Of a stretch of 58,323 bases of DNA, positions 21,553 through 32,395 are shown piece after piece (positions within the stretch are counted from its first letter, which is position 1; the number at the start of each line of letters is the position of its first letter). The position numbers were made by a program, and so were the translations under genes. Source of the stretch: Hofstenia miamia. Taxonomy: Eukaryota; Xenacoelomorpha; Acoela; Hofsteniidae. The stretch lies in assembly GCA_900660155.1 (NCBI GenBank), contig CABFPE010000183.1, positions 1,062,214 to 1,120,536 on the forward strand. The letters run 5' to 3'. The notes under the pieces were generated by a model. It made no database searches. It was not told the origin of the DNA and worked only from the letters and a program-made list of their open reading frames with translations.

Positions 21553-21705
21553 TTAGTTTATTAAGCGAGGTGAAGAACTACTTAGAATTTGTTAAACACT
21601 GAGTATGGATTGCCTTAGAACAGAGAAAACAGCATTATTACAGTTTCATTGTCAGTGAAATCACGCGAGCACTTGTCACAACCAACTGGTGGAGGCAACA
21701 TGTTA

Positions 21706-21976
21706 ATTGTTGAGCGGCGTTAACACTAGAAAGCCTCAAAATTTAGTATCCCTCAAAGGCCATCATTGCGCTCATCTCTAATTTAAAGCTACCATAGTAT
21801 TGCCATTATTTCACACCCTTTGCTTTATGCATGTCAAATGCTTTTGAACCGTACAATTTTTTCTATGTGTTCAAATGAGCGATTCGGATCAAATTTAAGA
21901 AGGCGGATCGGGTAGGGTTAACCATCATTCAATTCACAAAATTTGACCCGTTTCAAGATCTGCCACAATTACATCT
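21706..21976. other. LINE 5' flank, nothing recognised
   Basis: Could include the 5'UTR of LINE C. No other feature is visible. Confidence 0.3.
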
Positions 21977-21984
21977 ATATAGAG

Positions 21985-22276
21985 CAGACTTGTCAACGAG
22001 GCAAGCTTCAAACGAGCCGAGCCGAGCCGAGCCGAGCCGAGCCCAAAACGAGCCTATTTTAGCCAAAGCAAGTTTATAGTTCTGCTTGTCAGTATACCTT
22101 TACTATAATCTTATTTAAGAAATGTTTATTAAATAATAGGAAGAGCTATGTAAAAAATACCGAGTAAAACGAGCCTCATTATAAAATTTTATGTGGCGAG
22201 CCGAGCCGAGCTGAGCCAACCTTACACAAAATTTCAACGAGCCGAGCTTAGAAATGTCGGCTCGTTGACAAGTCTG
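21985..22276. mobile_element. 292-bp hAT-type MITE with CGAGC arrays
   Basis: Ends are CAGACTTGTCAACGAG and its exact inverse CTCGTTGACAAGTCTG. Flanking 8-mers are ATATAGAG (21977-21984) and ACATAGAG (22277-22284), matching at 7 of 8 positions, as for hAT target duplications. Each subterminal region carries tandem CGAGC/GAGCC pentamers, probably transposase-binding repeats. A piece of the same sequence was misplaced at 20789-20914, and another element end lies at about 27164. Confidence 0.85.
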
Positions 22277-22284
22277 ACATAGAG

Positions 22285-23188
22285 TATGAAAAAAATAAAT
22301 TTGTTGCAATTTATTTAGTCTGGTATATGGTTAATAGTTTTTGAATAATTCCTTATACAAAGAGAAGTGGCAATAGCATTATAAACATATACGCTAATAA
22401 GATATCACTGTATTCATTGAGAACATACCTAAAAATATTAGTGTTATAAAAATTGTGTCATTTGCATTATTTGATATAAAGCATGTGACCCATTGTTTAA
22501 CACATCATCTATCAATTAATGTGTACTTCGTTTGTTTTCAAACAAAGTGTCTACAATAAAAGATTAAAGACCTTGAAATTGCATGTGGCTAAGATGAAAC
22601 CCCAACGTTTACACCTGAATTTGTCAGCGATTTGTGGAGTGCAAAAATTTTTTTTTTATTTAATCGGCTTAACTTAATCGGGGCTATAAAATCGTGTAAA
22701 GACGGAAAATTATTCCATTCACCCAACATTTGTTGGGTACTATGTGTACTCAACTTTTATTAATTCGTAATACTGAAAACTATAAGCATATGTTATATCA
22801 CTTTAATGACAAGCAAGATTAAATTTTTAAGTATTGAATTTTTTTTTAAAATCTGTTTTATAAATTAAATACAAATTTACAATTTACAAAATAAATTTAC
22901 ATGTACATGATCTAAAATCTTACTTATAATTTTTTTTCTAACATTAGAATGAATTGTCATTCTTATGTTATTATATTAATTATTTTAATATAATTTATTA
23001 AAATATTCTTGAAGCATTTTTATGTATTTTCTTACACATGCTATATTGAATAAGTATATAAGCTATATCTAGTTGCATAATTCCGGAATGGGAGCATATC
23101 TCCCTCAATATTTTGATGTATGTGCGACTATCCATGTTTCCATCAACTTTGCCTAGGTCTTGCTGACCAGAGTATTTTATATACCCCC
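22285..23188. other. no gene recognised
   Basis: AT-rich DNA with homopolymer T runs. No supported feature. Confidence 0.5.
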
Positions 23189-23196
23189 ATATCATG

Positions 23197-23629
23197 TAGA
23201 GGTCGACGGTTTTGAAATTTGAACTTTGGTTCGGTTCGGATCGGTTTTGGGGCAAAAACCGCGGTTTCGGTTTTGTTCTGTAATGAAAACATGTAATTTC
23301 GAAGCTATATTTTCTTATGGTCTTACAAGATTAATTTCAAGTTTTTCTTAGTTTTAATGAGAGAAGAAGCATTGTCACCAGAAAGACTGCATCGCTTCTT
23401 GGTGATCGTGTTCGATCCAATTGAACCCATGCGTTCTGATGACACATTTGTTGCCTGAATTGCCAACTACTTTTTCGCCAGTAGCGAGAGCTTTGGCAGT
23501 ATTACACAGCTACTAATTACCAGTCATTAAAATCCGTTTGAAACCGTGCTAGTGAAAATGAGTCGGTTCGGTTTCGGTCTGCGTGAAAACCGCGGTTTCG
23601 GTTTCGGTTCGGTTTACCGTCGACCTCTA
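23197..23629. mobile_element. 433-bp hAT-type non-autonomous element, TAGAGGTCGACGGT ends
   Basis: The element starts TAGAGGTCGACGGT and ends ACCGTCGACCTCTA, a 14-bp exact inverted repeat. Flanking 8-mers are ATATCATG (23189-23196) and ATATCATC (23630-23637), 7 of 8 identical. Subterminal regions hold repeated CGGTTTCGGTT / GGTTCGGTTCGG motifs and AAAACCGCGGTTT palindromes on both sides. The interior has no intact ORF. Confidence 0.85.
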
Positions 23630-23637
23630 ATATCATC

Positions 23638-24850
23638 ATACTACATCCTCCAAACTTCACTGTTTTCAAAGTGTATTTGGGATACTCTCTTGGAGCACCA
23701 CGAGGTCGTCGTGCAATAAGTTCCTACCAACGTTTTCGATCTTAACAAAGCAAGAATACCTGTAGTTTTCAGATTTTTAAAATTTTAAAAATAATATAAA
23801 GAATAAAACACAAAAAGGGACAGCATTTTAAAGCATCATTAACTAGTTCTAAGCGCGAACAATATTTAGCTTTTCAAAATTGTTTATAAAATTTAGAGAA
23901 GAACTGTTCAGTTTAAAGAGTGGTAAACATGTTTTGAACTCGATTAACCAAAAAAGATCAGAGCAATTCATTTTTTTACATTGAAAAATAATGTAATAAC
24001 AGTCTATTATAAACCTAGCTCAGCCCGCCCACAAAATTTCAAGATATAAGGCTACAGAGCGCCAAAACCAATTTTTTTAGAAAACAAGTATTTTTCAAGA
24101 ACTACAAATGTTAATAGCCTAAACAAAATATATTTAACGTTGCAAATGTTTATAATAAAATGAATCAGTGATAATATGAATAAGTAATTAAAATCAGACA
24201 ACCTTATATATTCTATTACTATCACGCCAGACGAGTTTAAATATTTTTGGCATCTATTAATATAAATAGTAAAATTCAAATTACAGCGCCATCTTTTGAA
24301 ATAAATTGGAATATTTGAAACTTAAATTTCGTCTAATGATTGTGTCTTTGAAGGGTATGGATGCATCAGTGCAGCATACCACGTATTTTTGAGAGAAGAC
24401 TCTTTCTAGTAAAACACCAATGACCAACACTCCACTCAGCATAATGTCAAAACTAAAATAGAATCTTGATGGTCTTGAAAGAAACGATATAATCGCAGAT
24501 GTTAATCAACAACAGATTGGGTAGTAGAAATGTGAAACGGGGATCTAAGAATAAACTTTGATACCAAAACTTTCGATAATTAGACGTGAACTTCATTATC
24601 CGCCAGGTTTTGAAGACATGCAATTGTTTTTCAATGTGAAATAATTTTTTATTGTTATTGATCTCACCAGCTGTTATTGAGACATTCCTCTTCATGAGGA
24701 GTCTTCTTTACTTTGCACATTTAAGATGCCCTATGTACGTGTGAGAGGGAATAGAATGCATTTTGATTTAGGTTCACCTGCTGATAAAGCTCAGAAGACG
24801 GTGGATTAGATTTTTTCAGATATTCCAAATGTAATGTCGGCTCAGGATGT
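23638..24850. other. no gene recognised
   Basis: Small minus-strand ORFs (24052-24279, 24453-24695) show no motifs. Unassigned. Confidence 0.45.
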
Positions 24851-25243
24851 GACATTTGCATTGCAACAATGTCAAAACAAGAACACTACGAAGCATTAAA
24901 GGAAGTTCTCAAAAGAAAAAAGACCAAAAATTTAAGTTCAGAAAGCATAAACTGCGATATGTACAAAATCTATTAAATACATGGGACATGGTATTGACGA
25001 AAACGGGTTCCATACAGACCCCAGTACGGTTCAAAATCTATTAAAACCTGATGACAAGAAACCTTTTCAATGAATCCTGGGTATGATGAATTTTTTTCAC
25101 ACTTCATTCCAACCGCTGCAAATCTTACCCTGAATTTAAGGAGCCTGTATAAAAAGAATGCATCATTCGAATCATGAGCATTCTATCTTAGACAAAATAA
25201 TTAGCATACGCATTCAACTGTTTCATTTCATGCAGGTACTGAG

Positions 25244-25985
25244 GTGATGTGCGCTGAGGCCAACTATGCTGAAAAGATGACGCATCAAACAGAAAAGTTG
25301 CAAGATTTTTCAAGTTCTGTTCAAACCACATTCTGCACTCTACTACAAGAAGGTAAAATGGCTCAACTGTATCTTCAAGAACTATGCAATATGTGGTCAG
25401 CAAGTGTCTTCAGCCATACAGTGGTTTAATAGCATGCGGTCTGTCTAGAAACTGGGAGGGGTGTCTTTTCCCATTTTATTTGAGAAGCTAGAGAACGTTT
25501 TACTTGATGCATGCTACACAAATTTATGTTTTCAATCGGCTTTTAGTCTTAACACAACCTTGTTCTCGGGTCCACTCTTTGTAACCTCTGACAATGAGAC
25601 GAAAATGGGGCAGCTTTTGATGGTCGGTTCTCCTCACCAACTCAGATTATGCATTGAACATCGTTTGTCAACATGTGCTCCCCCGAGAGCAATACCAACC
25701 AAATCTCGTACTCGAGAGTGGCATTCTTACTTCAACCAATTTGTTGCTCTCAAGGAACCTGTATGTTTCTCGCGAAATGCCAAAGACTATCCACTACTTC
25801 GTGCTGTTGCAGAATGTGTATTTTCAGTTGCTTTAGGTTCTGCAGTTGTTGAGAGGATATTTTCTCAAGCTGGGCTCATACTTTCCAAGTTGTAGAAAGG
25901 CACGTTGCCTGAAACAGTTATCAATGCAATTTATATAAAGCTCTGAAGTAAAGTAAAAGATCTAAGCCTGGAGCCAATCTCCACA
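25244..25985 (+). pseudogene. hAT transposase remnant (C-terminal half)
   Basis: The frame at 25461-25895 ends with YPLLRAVAECVFSVALGSAV, then VERIFSQAGLILSKL, matching the hAT dimerisation signature (Ser/Gly-Ser-x-x-x-E-R-x-F-S-x-A-G). A TAG follows, but the same frame continues KGTLPETVINAIYIKL, the usual end of the domain, so the stop looks like a disabling mutation. The ORF at 25244-25429 may be an upstream part in another frame. No terminal repeats were identified. It is longer than the fragment at 3005 and a different lineage by sequence. Confidence 0.65.
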
Positions 25986-26049
25986 AACATCTTGGAAATT
26001 TCAACAGAAGACGTTTCGACAATGCTGGATGAGCATAAAGATTGGGACT

Positions 26050-27160
26050 GATAAACTTAATACATTTTCTCATTAAACATTTTTTTGTTCCCTTAATTCT
26101 GTTTTTTAATTCACGTTTGGATCACAATTTTCTTTGTTAGACTTTAGCAATTACCATGTGAATTGCCCTTTAAAATCTGCCAGGATTCCCATGAGAATCC
26201 CACTAAAATTCACTATGGGGTCGGATGGGATAGAAGCTAAAAATCTGTCCCATGGAACACCCTGTAAATAGATAAAACACGAGAATTTTTCTAAAAATGC
26301 AGTTGCCGCGGTGTTAAACTGCACATCATTCTCGCTTAATCCCCTAGAATTTTTCAGGGATCCCACTTTGATGCATAAAATAGTGACTTAACATTTCAAT
26401 AAGAAGATTTGGAGGATACATCCTTTCCTTAGCACCAAAATTGCACAAAAGGGACTTTTTGGGATATTTGTGAACTGACTAATACAGGCTAAGCTAAGCC
26501 TACACCTAATTCTAGAAATAATTAATTTTTTAATTGATTCGGTATGGTACCAAAGCATTATTTTAGATGTAAGTAAAGCCAAAGCGTTTGCAAAGAGTGC
26601 ATAGTAAAATTGATTTTAATAACTATTCAAACATTTAAGTAAACAATACTTTAGAGTGCTGTCTCAATACTTTTGTCCAACTCTGAGAAAGTTCTGGTGA
26701 GGGTCGGATGCAGAAAAAATTTTAGAGGACTAATCTAGAATAAAATAAGTGCATAATTTGGGTACTAGGAGGGTGCACAAACTATTGAATTTTAATTTTT
26801 GAAATTTATCACTATGTACGGACTGCACCTCCTACTGACTCCAAAAAGGGAAGCATTGAATTTGTTTAACTCTGTAATAATGACCTATTGTGTTTTTTAG
26901 GAGATTTTTGCATTATCCACTACAAAATAGAGCAATTGCATAAGATTGAAAAAGTTTAATAACATTCAACAAAAAAATATAGGAGTTTATGAATACATAT
27001 TTTCGTGCGGTGTCTAGAAACATCACTGAGAAGACAGTTAAGCAGAAAGATACAAATGAATTAGTCTGCAAAACGTATTGAAGCGAGTCAAATCAATTTT
27101 TGGGATGATGAATATCAAGTTTAATTTCAGTGTTTTTCAGACAGACAGTGAGATACTGTG
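26050..27160. other. no gene recognised
   Basis: Unassigned AT-rich DNA. Confidence 0.5.
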
Positions 27161-27163
27161 TCC

Positions 27164-27236
27164 AGACTTGTCAACGAGCCGAGCTTCTAACAAGCCGAGC
27201 CAAGCCGGGCTTGAGCATATTATTGGATATACAACG
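27164..27236. mobile_element. single end of the CAGACTTGTCAACGAG hAT MITE
   Basis: CAGACTTGTCAACGAGCCGAG is followed by GAGCC-type pentamers, as in the element at 21985. The opposite end is absent; the sequence gives way to LINE-derived sequence at about 27265. Confidence 0.7.
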
Positions 27237-27264
27237 AGGTAACTATCTCAATACTTTTATCAAG

Positions 27265-28215
27265 ATTTGTACTAGAAAATCCTAAGTGAGATAGTTTTTC
27301 AATTAGTATGTTATGATTAATGGAATCAAAAGCCTTTGAGAGATCTAAGCAGGCTATAACTACAAACTTAGTTGAATTAATTGATGATCTCCATTTTTCA
27401 GCAGTACTTAATAATGCATTAGTTATTGAGAAATTTTTGCGAAATCCAAATTGTTTGTTTGATAATAAATTATACTTAATTAAATGTTCCGTTATTTGAT
27501 TATGTAATAATCTTTCGAATATTTTGATTATTGGAGAAGTACCTGAGATTGGCCGATAATTAGTTTTAGGTTATCCGGAAAGAAATTACACGCTATGCAT
27601 TCCATAAAGATGAAATTTGGGAGATTTGCAATGATGTCTGCAAAAATTTTAAGAGCTCATGAGGACCCGCTTGATTTGTTGGTTTTAAGCTTATGGATTG
27701 AGAGGCGCAAAGAAAATTCAGGTGTAAAAATTTTGCGGGAAGCGTTTTCGTAGTTAATTATGGAACAATTGAATTTCCTAGATTAATAAAGGTCTTGTTT
27801 AATACATTAGATATTTCTAAATTATCAATAAGATGTTGCCATGCTGATCTTTTACTACATCAATAGAGTTTGATTTAGATCTCTTATAATTTGTGATTTC
27901 ATGAATTAGCGTCAATTTTGACTTTGCATTTGGAAGACACGCATATTCATTTTTGATGACTTCGTTTAATGCTCTATGCGATTCAATGTCGAAGCATTTC
28001 TAGCTTTTTAAATTCGGCAAAATTCTTGCCGGTTCAAGAATTCATAAAATGTTTATCAGCTTTGTTCTTTACACGGATCAATGCTATGCAACCGTCAGTT
28101 AGCCACGGCTTATTGGGAGTAGCATTGCTTCCTTTGGATTCTATCCTGGATTTAATCATTATATTTCATTCAGGGCAAAATCTATTTAGATAAAACTCAA
28201 AAATATGCAACAAAT
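27265..28215 (-). mobile_element. LINE 'A'-family remnant D1 (RT fingers and linker)
   Basis: The plus strand closely parallels 18270-19090 in LINE A: positions 27320-27360 match the block encoding CLDLSKAFDSINH, and 27900-28030 match the endonuclease-RT linker. Numerous indels break the frame. The 3' half with the YADD motif is missing, replaced by the MITE end at 27164. It is adjacent to a second copy starting at 28231. Confidence 0.7.
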
Positions 28216-28230
28216 TTTTCAGCATTTCAT

Positions 28231-30660
28231 TAGATAAGATGAAATATTCTTTATTCAGGTAATATTTTTAATTACAAACAAGGTTATTATCTGAATAGCG
28301 TCAAGAATTATAAGATAAGATAATATAAGACAAGCAACTATAATATTTACAAAAAATAACAGGAGTAGAAAATCTGTTCTGTTCAGGCTATGGAAATTAA
28401 TTGCGCGTTATTGTATACTCTTTATTGTAAAATTTAAATCCTAGCCATGGTTTACCAAAAATGAATTTTTCTTTCAACATAAATGTTTTCAATTTTCTTT
28501 TAAACTTGATTGCACACTTAATCATTTTAATTTCATTTGGTAGTCGATTCCAATTGCGAATTGCAACATTAATAAAAGATTATTGCTTGATTTTTTTACG
28601 AAATTTAATGATAGTATAATGATTAGTTCTTATATTGCACTTATGACAAAAGTTTGGAAAAGATAATGAATTATAGGGAGGAAATTATTTGTTATTTTAA
28701 AAAACTTAATCAAAATATTAAAAACAAAAAGTTTATTTGGAAACAGCATTGATGACAAAATGTAATTTCTTGTTTTGGATTAGTTTTTCTGACAAATATT
28801 CAATACCTATTTTAATTGTATTGTATGTTTTTTACTAATGATTCACTTAAATTTGAAAAATTGTATTTGCATAATTATGATGACTCATGACTAAAGCATG
28901 AAATAATTGAATCATATTGGCAGAGAGTAAGTGTTCAGCTACGTCTGATATTGTTTTAATACTCATTGCCATGCACGTTAAAATTTCTTTTACTTGCAAC
29001 TTGTATGTTAATCTTTTAGTTAAAGGTTATGCTTAGGTATTTAAAGTGTTCTTTAGGGGATATTGAGGCGTTTTTAAAAATAAGTAAGAAATTTGATAGT
29101 AATACACTTTTTCCCTGAGGATTCAGGATACAAAATTCAGTTTTTTCACAGTTTTTATTAATTTGTGCATGTTAAAATATTTACTCAATTTTTCCAATGT
29201 TGTGCTATATTATTTATTGCTTGATTTAGGGATGTATTTCCACTAAAAATGCATGTATCATCAGCGTATTGAATCAATTGACAATTCGTATGTTGCTGCA
29301 TGGTTAAAAGTAGCGCTCCAAGAATCGTACCTTCCGGTACTCCATTTTTTATAAATTGCCTATTCAAAAAAATGATCAATTCTTACTTTTACATAAATTT
29401 CCATGGTGACAGTTATTTTACATAACTTTGCAGTGCATCGACTTTATGATTCCATATTTAGTTGCAAAACGAAAGGAGAGAAAGAGTGGAGTTCATTTAG
29501 TTGTATTAAGACAAAAAGGAATATTCTAAGAGCTATAGTTTCCTAAATTTAGAAAACTTCATTGAAAGCATCACAGATTTCTTTTTTATTTGTAATGGAT
29601 TTTTCTTTATAGTACATTTTTCTATTTTTTCAGTTGTCGTAGTTTTTCTATTTAATGCATTGTTAATAAATTTCATTTATTTTTTTGGGATGAAAGATTT
29701 TGATACTCTGAACGTGAATAATTATTACGTTCTTTCCATTAAGCAACATTGCATACATTTCATGCAGTTTTGTTTGTCTTATGACTTTCCTTTGTTTGAG
29801 ATTTGTTGTAGTATATTTTCCCCACTTCTATTTTCCTAGTTCCATCAAATCAATGCATTTAGAATCATTCCATTGTTTTGAAACATAAATATGTTTTCAC
29901 TTTTTAAATTTTTTCAAGGCTTTTGACACTTTCCTTTGATCTTTATCGCATTTTTATCCAAGATTTATTGGCTTTAGTATATTGGAATAAGTAACCACAA
30001 GGCGGTGATCTGAGTATGGAAATTCAAAACAAAAATAATTATAAGGGAAAGCATATTTAGATATTAAATTGTCAATGATTGTTTGACTATTAGCAGCTAA
30101 TCTAAAAGGAATTGTTTTATTTATTAGCGAAATATTGAAAGTATTAAGAAAATTGTTAAGCTTTTCTTTTTTCGATATCATTTAGAAGGCTTATATTTCA
30201 GTCTTCCATTACCATTATGTTTGTATTATGACTATGTGCAGTAAAAAATTCATTTTTGATTTGTACGAAAAAACTAACTTTTTTTGGTCAATAGGAAATA
30301 TTTAGCAACTGCTATTAAAAGTGTTGATTGGATTTCGAATTTCAACCCAAAGACTTGCAAAGTTGAGTCTTTAGCTATAACTGTCCTAAGTTTTGGTTTG
30401 AGTACATTGAGTATTAAAAAATAACACCTCCTGTTTTTGTCTTATTAAAGTGAAATATTGGATTATTCTGGCATTTTTAAATATTTTAAACTTAAAATTA
30501 TCACTGACTAAGATGAATTATCATTGTCATTTGTAAACCAAGTTTTAGTTATGCCCAATATAAAATTTGTGCCCAGTTCAGAAACTAATTGTCTAAGTTC
30601 CGAATTTTTATTGAAACGCATTCTGAAAAGTTTTGATATTTAAGCAAGTTAATTGAAGTC
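28231..30660 (-). mobile_element. LINE 'A'-family remnant D2 (nearly full span, decayed)
   Basis: It begins with a degenerate AGATA-type tail and the 3'UTR segment TTTATTCAG shared with other copies. RT sequence follows: 29185-29379 encodes GVPEGTILGALL and IQYADDTCIFSGNTS. Endonuclease sequence at 29954-30181 includes FPYSDHRLVV with the catalytic SDH. More endonuclease-like sequence continues to about 30640. Frames are heavily broken, so the copy is old. Confidence 0.7.
29954..30181 (-). pseudogene. LINE APE-endonuclease C-terminal fragment with SDH motif
   Basis: This 75-aa open piece reads NSQTIIDNLISKYAFPYNYF then FPYSDHRLVVTYSN. The Ser-Asp-His triplet is the last catalytic motif of APE-type LINE endonucleases. 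It sits between RT remnants and the endonuclease N-terminal remnants in the expected order on the minus strand. It lacks the N-terminal half in frame. Confidence 0.6.
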
Positions 30661-31620
30661 AATATACTTGAAAATTATGAATATTCGTTAACATTTCCAG
30701 TTTTGAAAATGCTTGACATTAGTAATAATATTGTTTGTACTAAAAAACAGAACGAAGTGTTTTGCAATTTTAATTAAAATCAAAATCTTACATGTGTTTA
30801 TGTCGAATCTTAGCTTAGATCCATTATTAGGTAAGAATATTTTTTTCTAATACGGGTAATATCGAAGTTTGAATTAAAAAGAATAAATATTAAGTATATG
30901 ATCGAACATGAGTTATTGGCGATATCATAAATTAAGTGGTATTCGCCATAACCTAAACATAGTTAAAAATACGAAAATAGAATTTACCATTATAAGAGAA
31001 AAGTCTAAAGGTGGGTTTACAATTATAATACCTCTAAATTGAGAAGAATGCATTGTTGTTGATACGCTGTTTACAGCGTCTCAATTGAACTTGTTTATCC
31101 ACTTTTATTTGTCATTGATACAGCGTTTACAGCTGACTAATGCCAATTGAATCTTATAATTTAAAACATGGGATTAGAGATATCCCACAGAAACGTTTTT
31201 TCTTTACCTTTTTTCAAGCAATTGGGTCGTGATATATATATATATATATAAATAGTTTAAACTCTAAAAGTTTTGAGTTGCAATTAATCCCAAATATTAT
31301 TATTTCAGTAAACAGACAATTCAAGCCTCATTAATGTGTATGATAGACAAGATCAGAGATTAAACATGTTTATTTTAAATGGTACTTGAAGAAGAAAACA
31401 CTTCGCTATCTCTTTGTGGTTTGAACAATATTTCTCAAGAAACATTCACAGATCTTAAAAAACTGCAGGATTGAATTGATAAAATTGCCATAGAGTGGCA
31501 TCTAGATATATGTTGAATTAACTCACTTTTCCGACACTAGGCTTGATATTTCCAATATCCAAATGAACAAAGCATAATATTGTAATATAACTTATTGTTG
31601 TTAAGGATCTTTAATAATTT
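30661..31620. other. no gene recognised; (AT)n at about 31232-31251
   Basis: AT-rich unassigned DNA. Bases 31069-31262 recur, with a shorter AT run, as the misplaced block 32548-32737. Confidence 0.5.
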
Positions 31621-31623
31621 TAG

Positions 31624-32124
31624 TAAAAACACTGGACTAAAAGATATATTTCGCTCAACTTGAGTATAGTCAATTTACAAAATTTTCCCTCTAAATATGC
31701 ATTATCACATTAAAGGACATTATGATGTAATTTAACATTGATGACAAAGATATCCGATAAGTCCAATGCTATCTATTAAATCAATTGCACCGTTGATGAT
31801 GAGGACTATATTGGATATAGTAGCAGACAACTAAACAGAAGAATAAAAGAACACCTAAGAAAATATGGACTAAATTATGACGTCAAAATTCTAAGATCGA
31901 CCATCTCAAAAAATTTAAAAGTAATCGAAACTATATACATAAGATCATTGCACCCAAGTCTTAACACCAAAGATGACCACATACATCAGCACAAACTACC
32001 TCTAATCAAAGTTTAATTACATCATTATATCTTTTAATTAAATAATACAAATTTTAGAGGGAAAATTTTGTAAATTGACGATGCTCCAGTTGAGCGAAGC
32101 ATATCTTTTAGTCTAATGTTTTTA
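31624..32124 (+). mobile_element. Penelope-like element remnant inside 72-bp inverted repeats
   Basis: Arms 31624-31695 and 32053-32124 are inverted copies, equal in length and identical at 65 of 72 positions without gaps. Exactly between them is a frame encoding a GIY-YIG endonuclease. Penelope-like elements are known for GIY-YIG endonucleases, for terminal repeats in direct or inverted orientation, and for hammerhead ribozyme motifs in those repeats. The right arm holds a hammerhead-like core (see findings). The reverse transcriptase is missing, so this is a short 3' remnant or a non-autonomous derivative. Confidence 0.65.
31741..32016 (+). pseudogene. GIY-YIG endonuclease domain, Penelope-like, one in-frame stop
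   Basis: The frame from ATG 31741 reads SDKSNAIY, a TAA at 31777, then INCTVDDEDYIGYSSRQLNR and RIKEHLRKYG. The IY before the stop and the following DYIG fit the two halves of the GIY-YIG motif; the Arg in RRIKEH and the Glu in VIETIYIRSLHPSLNTK fit the catalytic Arg and metal-binding Glu. The usual zinc-finger-like Cys/His insertion of canonical Penelope endonucleases is not seen, so the domain is short (about 90 residues). A stop inside the motif disables it. The alternative is another GIY-YIG family protein; the flanking inverted repeats favour a Penelope-like origin. Confidence 0.65.
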
Positions 32125-32395
32125 TTTAAAAAAATATATTATAATAGTTAGTGTAACACCAATATTTTGTATAAATTTTTACTGTCATGTAAATAGTCAT
32201 CATCGTAATAATGGGTTTTATTTTTGTAACAATTAATAATAAGATAAGATAAGATAATCTTTATTCAGATAAATGTTCACAATTAAATAACTGATAATTT
32301 ATCAGAATAGCGTCAATAAATTCACAAAAACACATATACACAAGTCACATAAATTACAAAAGAAATCTTGAAGGCTATGGATAAATTACTATAGT

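Larger units (their letters stand above)
20184..21705 (-). mobile_element. CR1-like LINE 'C', 5' part (ORF1 with PHD-type finger, then endonuclease start)
   Basis: Reading the minus strand down from 21701: ATG, then CDKC, CFLC, HTQC and CPVC pairs forming a C4HC3 PHD-type finger; a heptad-rich stretch at 21552-21400 (ITKTIHKLSEDLSQFKQSLV); DIRRIGFFKESKDRTNASKL, typical of CR1/Jockey ORF1 RNA-binding regions; then the endonuclease start LLNAQSVVNKIDELL, PQIICLTERWLK and NYYGPYRYDRDYK. Stops and frameshifts occur, so ORF1 is dead. The endonuclease is cut at the minisatellite, and its continuation appears to be the fragment ending at 17000. Duplicated artefact blocks lie inside (20339-21364). 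Confidence 0.65.
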
